From assembly GCA_903886985.1 (NCBI GenBank), contig CAISOI010000762.1, positions 1 through 5,321 of the forward strand: 5,321 nucleotides of DNA, written 5' to 3'. Position numbers and translations under genes: made by a program. The stretch comes from an uncultured Chthonomonas sp. Its GTDB lineage: Bacteria; Armatimonadota; Chthonomonadetes; Chthonomonadales; CAJBBX01. The notes below the pieces were generated by a model. That model made no database searches. It saw nothing but the letters and a program-made list of their open reading frames with translations, and had not been told where the DNA came from. This document shows, one piece after another, positions 3,996-5,321 of this stretch (position 1 is its first letter; every line of letters begins with the position of its first letter).

Positions 3996-5273
3996 ATGTG
4001 TAACAGTATGATTTCCAATGAATCGATCGATCGCGGTATGTTGCGTGCAGCAAAAGAGGATTGGGCGGGTGCTGCAGAACTTTTTAAGAAGGCTGTGAGC
4101 CATGACGCCGGAAGTGTAGAAGCGCGATTCCGGCTCGGTTGGGCATATTGGATGCGCTCTGAGGCTGAGAAACCAGGCATGGCAGACCTCGCACTTGGTT
4201 ATGGCGCGCAAGTTTTCGGTTTTGAGGGATTGGCACGCGATCGTGGAAGAAAGTTTGTTCATCACAAGAAGTTACTGCAAGAATCAGCACATTGGTTGAG
4301 AGAGACAATAGCAAGACAGGATGATCACGCTGCAGCTCACTATTATCTGGCGCATGTTCTAAAAGGGCTGGGCTATAAGGATGAAGCCGCAAAGACCGCG
4401 CAAGCAGCAGCAACCCTTCAGCCCGGTAATCGCGTTTATGCCACGTTGGTACAATCGATGTCCGACGATTCTCGGCCTCTCTCAGACAGCCGTGGATCTT
4501 CCTCATGGGTTAAATTAACCTGGGATGATCTTATCCTTCCAACACGGACGAAGCGTGAACTGCGCCAAATGCAGATGATGCTCGAAAATCCAGATGCAGC
4601 TCGAGATCTTGGCATTCAAGCACCTACTGGAATTTTGCTGAAGGGATCACCAGGAACTGGAAAGACTACTATTGCGCGAGTACTCGCAAGTGAATCGAAA
4701 TGCCACTTCTATTCCATAACACCCGCAGATATCAACCAAATGTTTGTAGGAGTTTCAGAGCAAAAGGTTCGCGATGCCTTTGAGAAAGCCCGCAATAATG
4801 CTCCATCGATTCTGTTTATCGACGAAATTGATGCTCTTCTTCCAGCCAGACAGGGCGGCGTTGCGATACACTCAGATAAGGTAGTTAACCAGTTTCTCCA
4901 AGAGATGGATGGAATGACCCCTAATAACCGCGTCTTTATAGTGGGTGCTACGAACCGTGCCGATATGCTTGACCCAGCCGTGCGTCGAGGCGGTCGGCTT
5001 TCGCGTGAAATTGAAATTCCACTTCCAAACGAAGAGGGAAGGTTAGCACTATTGAAACTGTTTCTAAAGTCAGTCAAGGTAGCTCCGGAAGTTGATCTGA
5101 CTGAAATAGTAACTAAGACAGAAGGTGCCAGTGGGGCGGACCTAAAGGCCATAATCAACGAGGCTGGCCTTCAGGCATTGGTTCGAATCGCAGATGAAGG
5201 CGTAGTGGGCAACAAAATGTTAACACGCGACGATTTTGAATGGGCGATTGAGAATATAAAGTCTGAGGATTGA
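3996..5273 (+). CDS. TPR-AAA+ ATPase (Cdc48/FtsH-type single AAA module)
   Basis: A 425-aa, apparently cytoplasmic ATPase with no signal peptide or membrane segment. Residues about 7-150 are helical and TPR-like: hairpins at roughly 10-55 (DWAGAAELFKKAV) and 111-144 (HYYLAHVLKGLGYKDEAAK, ending LQPGN), a likely substrate or partner docking region. The classical AAA module spans about 172-425: WDDL (176-179), Walker A GSPGTGKT (217-224), pore loop MFVG (249-252), Walker B ILFIDEID (272-279, Asp277 and Glu278), sensor 1 Asn320 in VGATNR, arginine-finger region RRGGRLSR (330-337, where RPGRFDR is usual), and GASGADL (377-383) in the C-terminal helical lid. Such proteins form hexameric rings that thread or remodel proteins. 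No peptidase domain is fused and none is adjacent, and the C-terminus (IKSED) lacks a proteasome-docking HbYX. The alternative ATG at 4008 removes only four residues. The substrate is unknown. Confidence 0.94.
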   Translation: MCNSMISNESIDRGMLRAAKEDWAGAAELFKKAVSHDAGSVEARFRLGWAYWMRSEAEKPGMADLALGYGAQVFGFEGLARDRGRKFVHHKKLLQESAHWLRETIARQDDHAAAHYYLAHVLKGLGYKDEAAKTAQAAATLQPGNRVYATLVQSMSDDSRPLSDSRGSSSWVKLTWDDLILPTRTKRELRQMQMMLENPDAARDLGIQAPTGILLKGSPGTGKTTIARVLASESKCHFYSITPADINQMFVGVSEQKVRDAFEKARNNAPSILFIDEIDALLPARQGGVAIHSDKVVNQFLQEMDGMTPNNRVFIVGATNRADMLDPAVRRGGRLSREIEIPLPNEEGRLALLKLFLKSVKVAPEVDLTEIVTKTEGASGADLKAIINEAGLQALVRIADEGVVGNKMLTRDDFEWAIENIKSED

Positions 5274-5321
5274 GCACGCTAAAATCAGGCTTCGTCACTA
5301 ATTCTGAATACAACTTTACGG
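5274..5321. other. Right-edge segment, no assigned gene
   Basis: These 48 bp follow the ATPase stop. No T-run terminator is seen. A minus-strand frame from the edge ends in TGA at 5287-5285 and would encode RKVVFRISDEA, which could be the tail of a convergent gene. Twelve codons are too few to call it. Confidence 0.2.

Noticed and set aside
4084..5158. Long antisense frames (4084-4506 and 4709-5158) under the ATPase gene
   Set aside because: The plus-strand product has every AAA+ motif, so these are shadows of its codon pattern.
5285..5321. C-terminal end of a minus-strand gene (RKVVFRISDEA then stop)
   Set aside because: It is plausible as a convergent gene tail, but twelve codons at a window edge carry too little evidence.

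Overview
The window most likely comes from an Armatimonadota-like bacterium, or failing that a planctomycete-like relative. The main clue is the pseudopilin at the left end. Its N-terminus carries the class III signal GFTLIELLVVIAI, followed by FPVFAQAREAARK and then CLSNLKQIGLGL and MYTQDYDE, a run that is highly expanded in Armatimonadota genomes. Base composition is moderate by eye. Two genes appear to start with TTG behind purine-rich GGGAG-type ribosome binding sites. The phylum call is inference from remembered family signatures, not from a search.

Layout, left to right. (1) Positions 1-868, minus strand: a DUF1559/H-X9-DG-type pseudopilin, followed 17 nt downstream by the first ten codons of a small protein cut off by the window edge. 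(2) Positions 869-1204: a 336-bp divergent intergenic region with two copies of the palindrome TTGTNACAA and a candidate promoter. (3) Positions 1205-2335, plus strand: a Gfo/Idh/MocA-family NAD(P)-dependent oxidoreductase with a four-cysteine insert. (4) Positions 2528-2707, plus strand: a small single-pass membrane protein whose N-terminus resembles the truncated protein at the left edge. (5) Positions 2731-3810, minus strand, convergent with it: a secreted polysaccharide deacetylase (NodB fold) with a lysine-rich tail. (6) Positions 3811-3995: a 185-bp divergent region rich in GTTAA-type direct repeats and a perfect 9-bp inverted repeat. (7) Positions 3996-5273, plus strand: an AAA+ ATPase with an N-terminal TPR-like helical region and one Cdc48/FtsH-type ATPase module, possibly translated from a leaderless mRNA.

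The genes do not form one operon; they lie in two divergent pairs joined by a convergent junction. A loose surface theme links the pseudopilin (exported, filament or secretion related), the deacetylase (cell-wall or exopolysaccharide carbohydrate) and perhaps the oxidoreductase (sugar metabolism), but nothing in the sequence ties them into one pathway. I see no RNA gene, mobile element, CRISPR array or phage gene. The least ordinary items are the TPR-AAA+ protein, the recurrence of the small membrane-protein N-terminus at two loci, and the repeats in the two divergent control regions.
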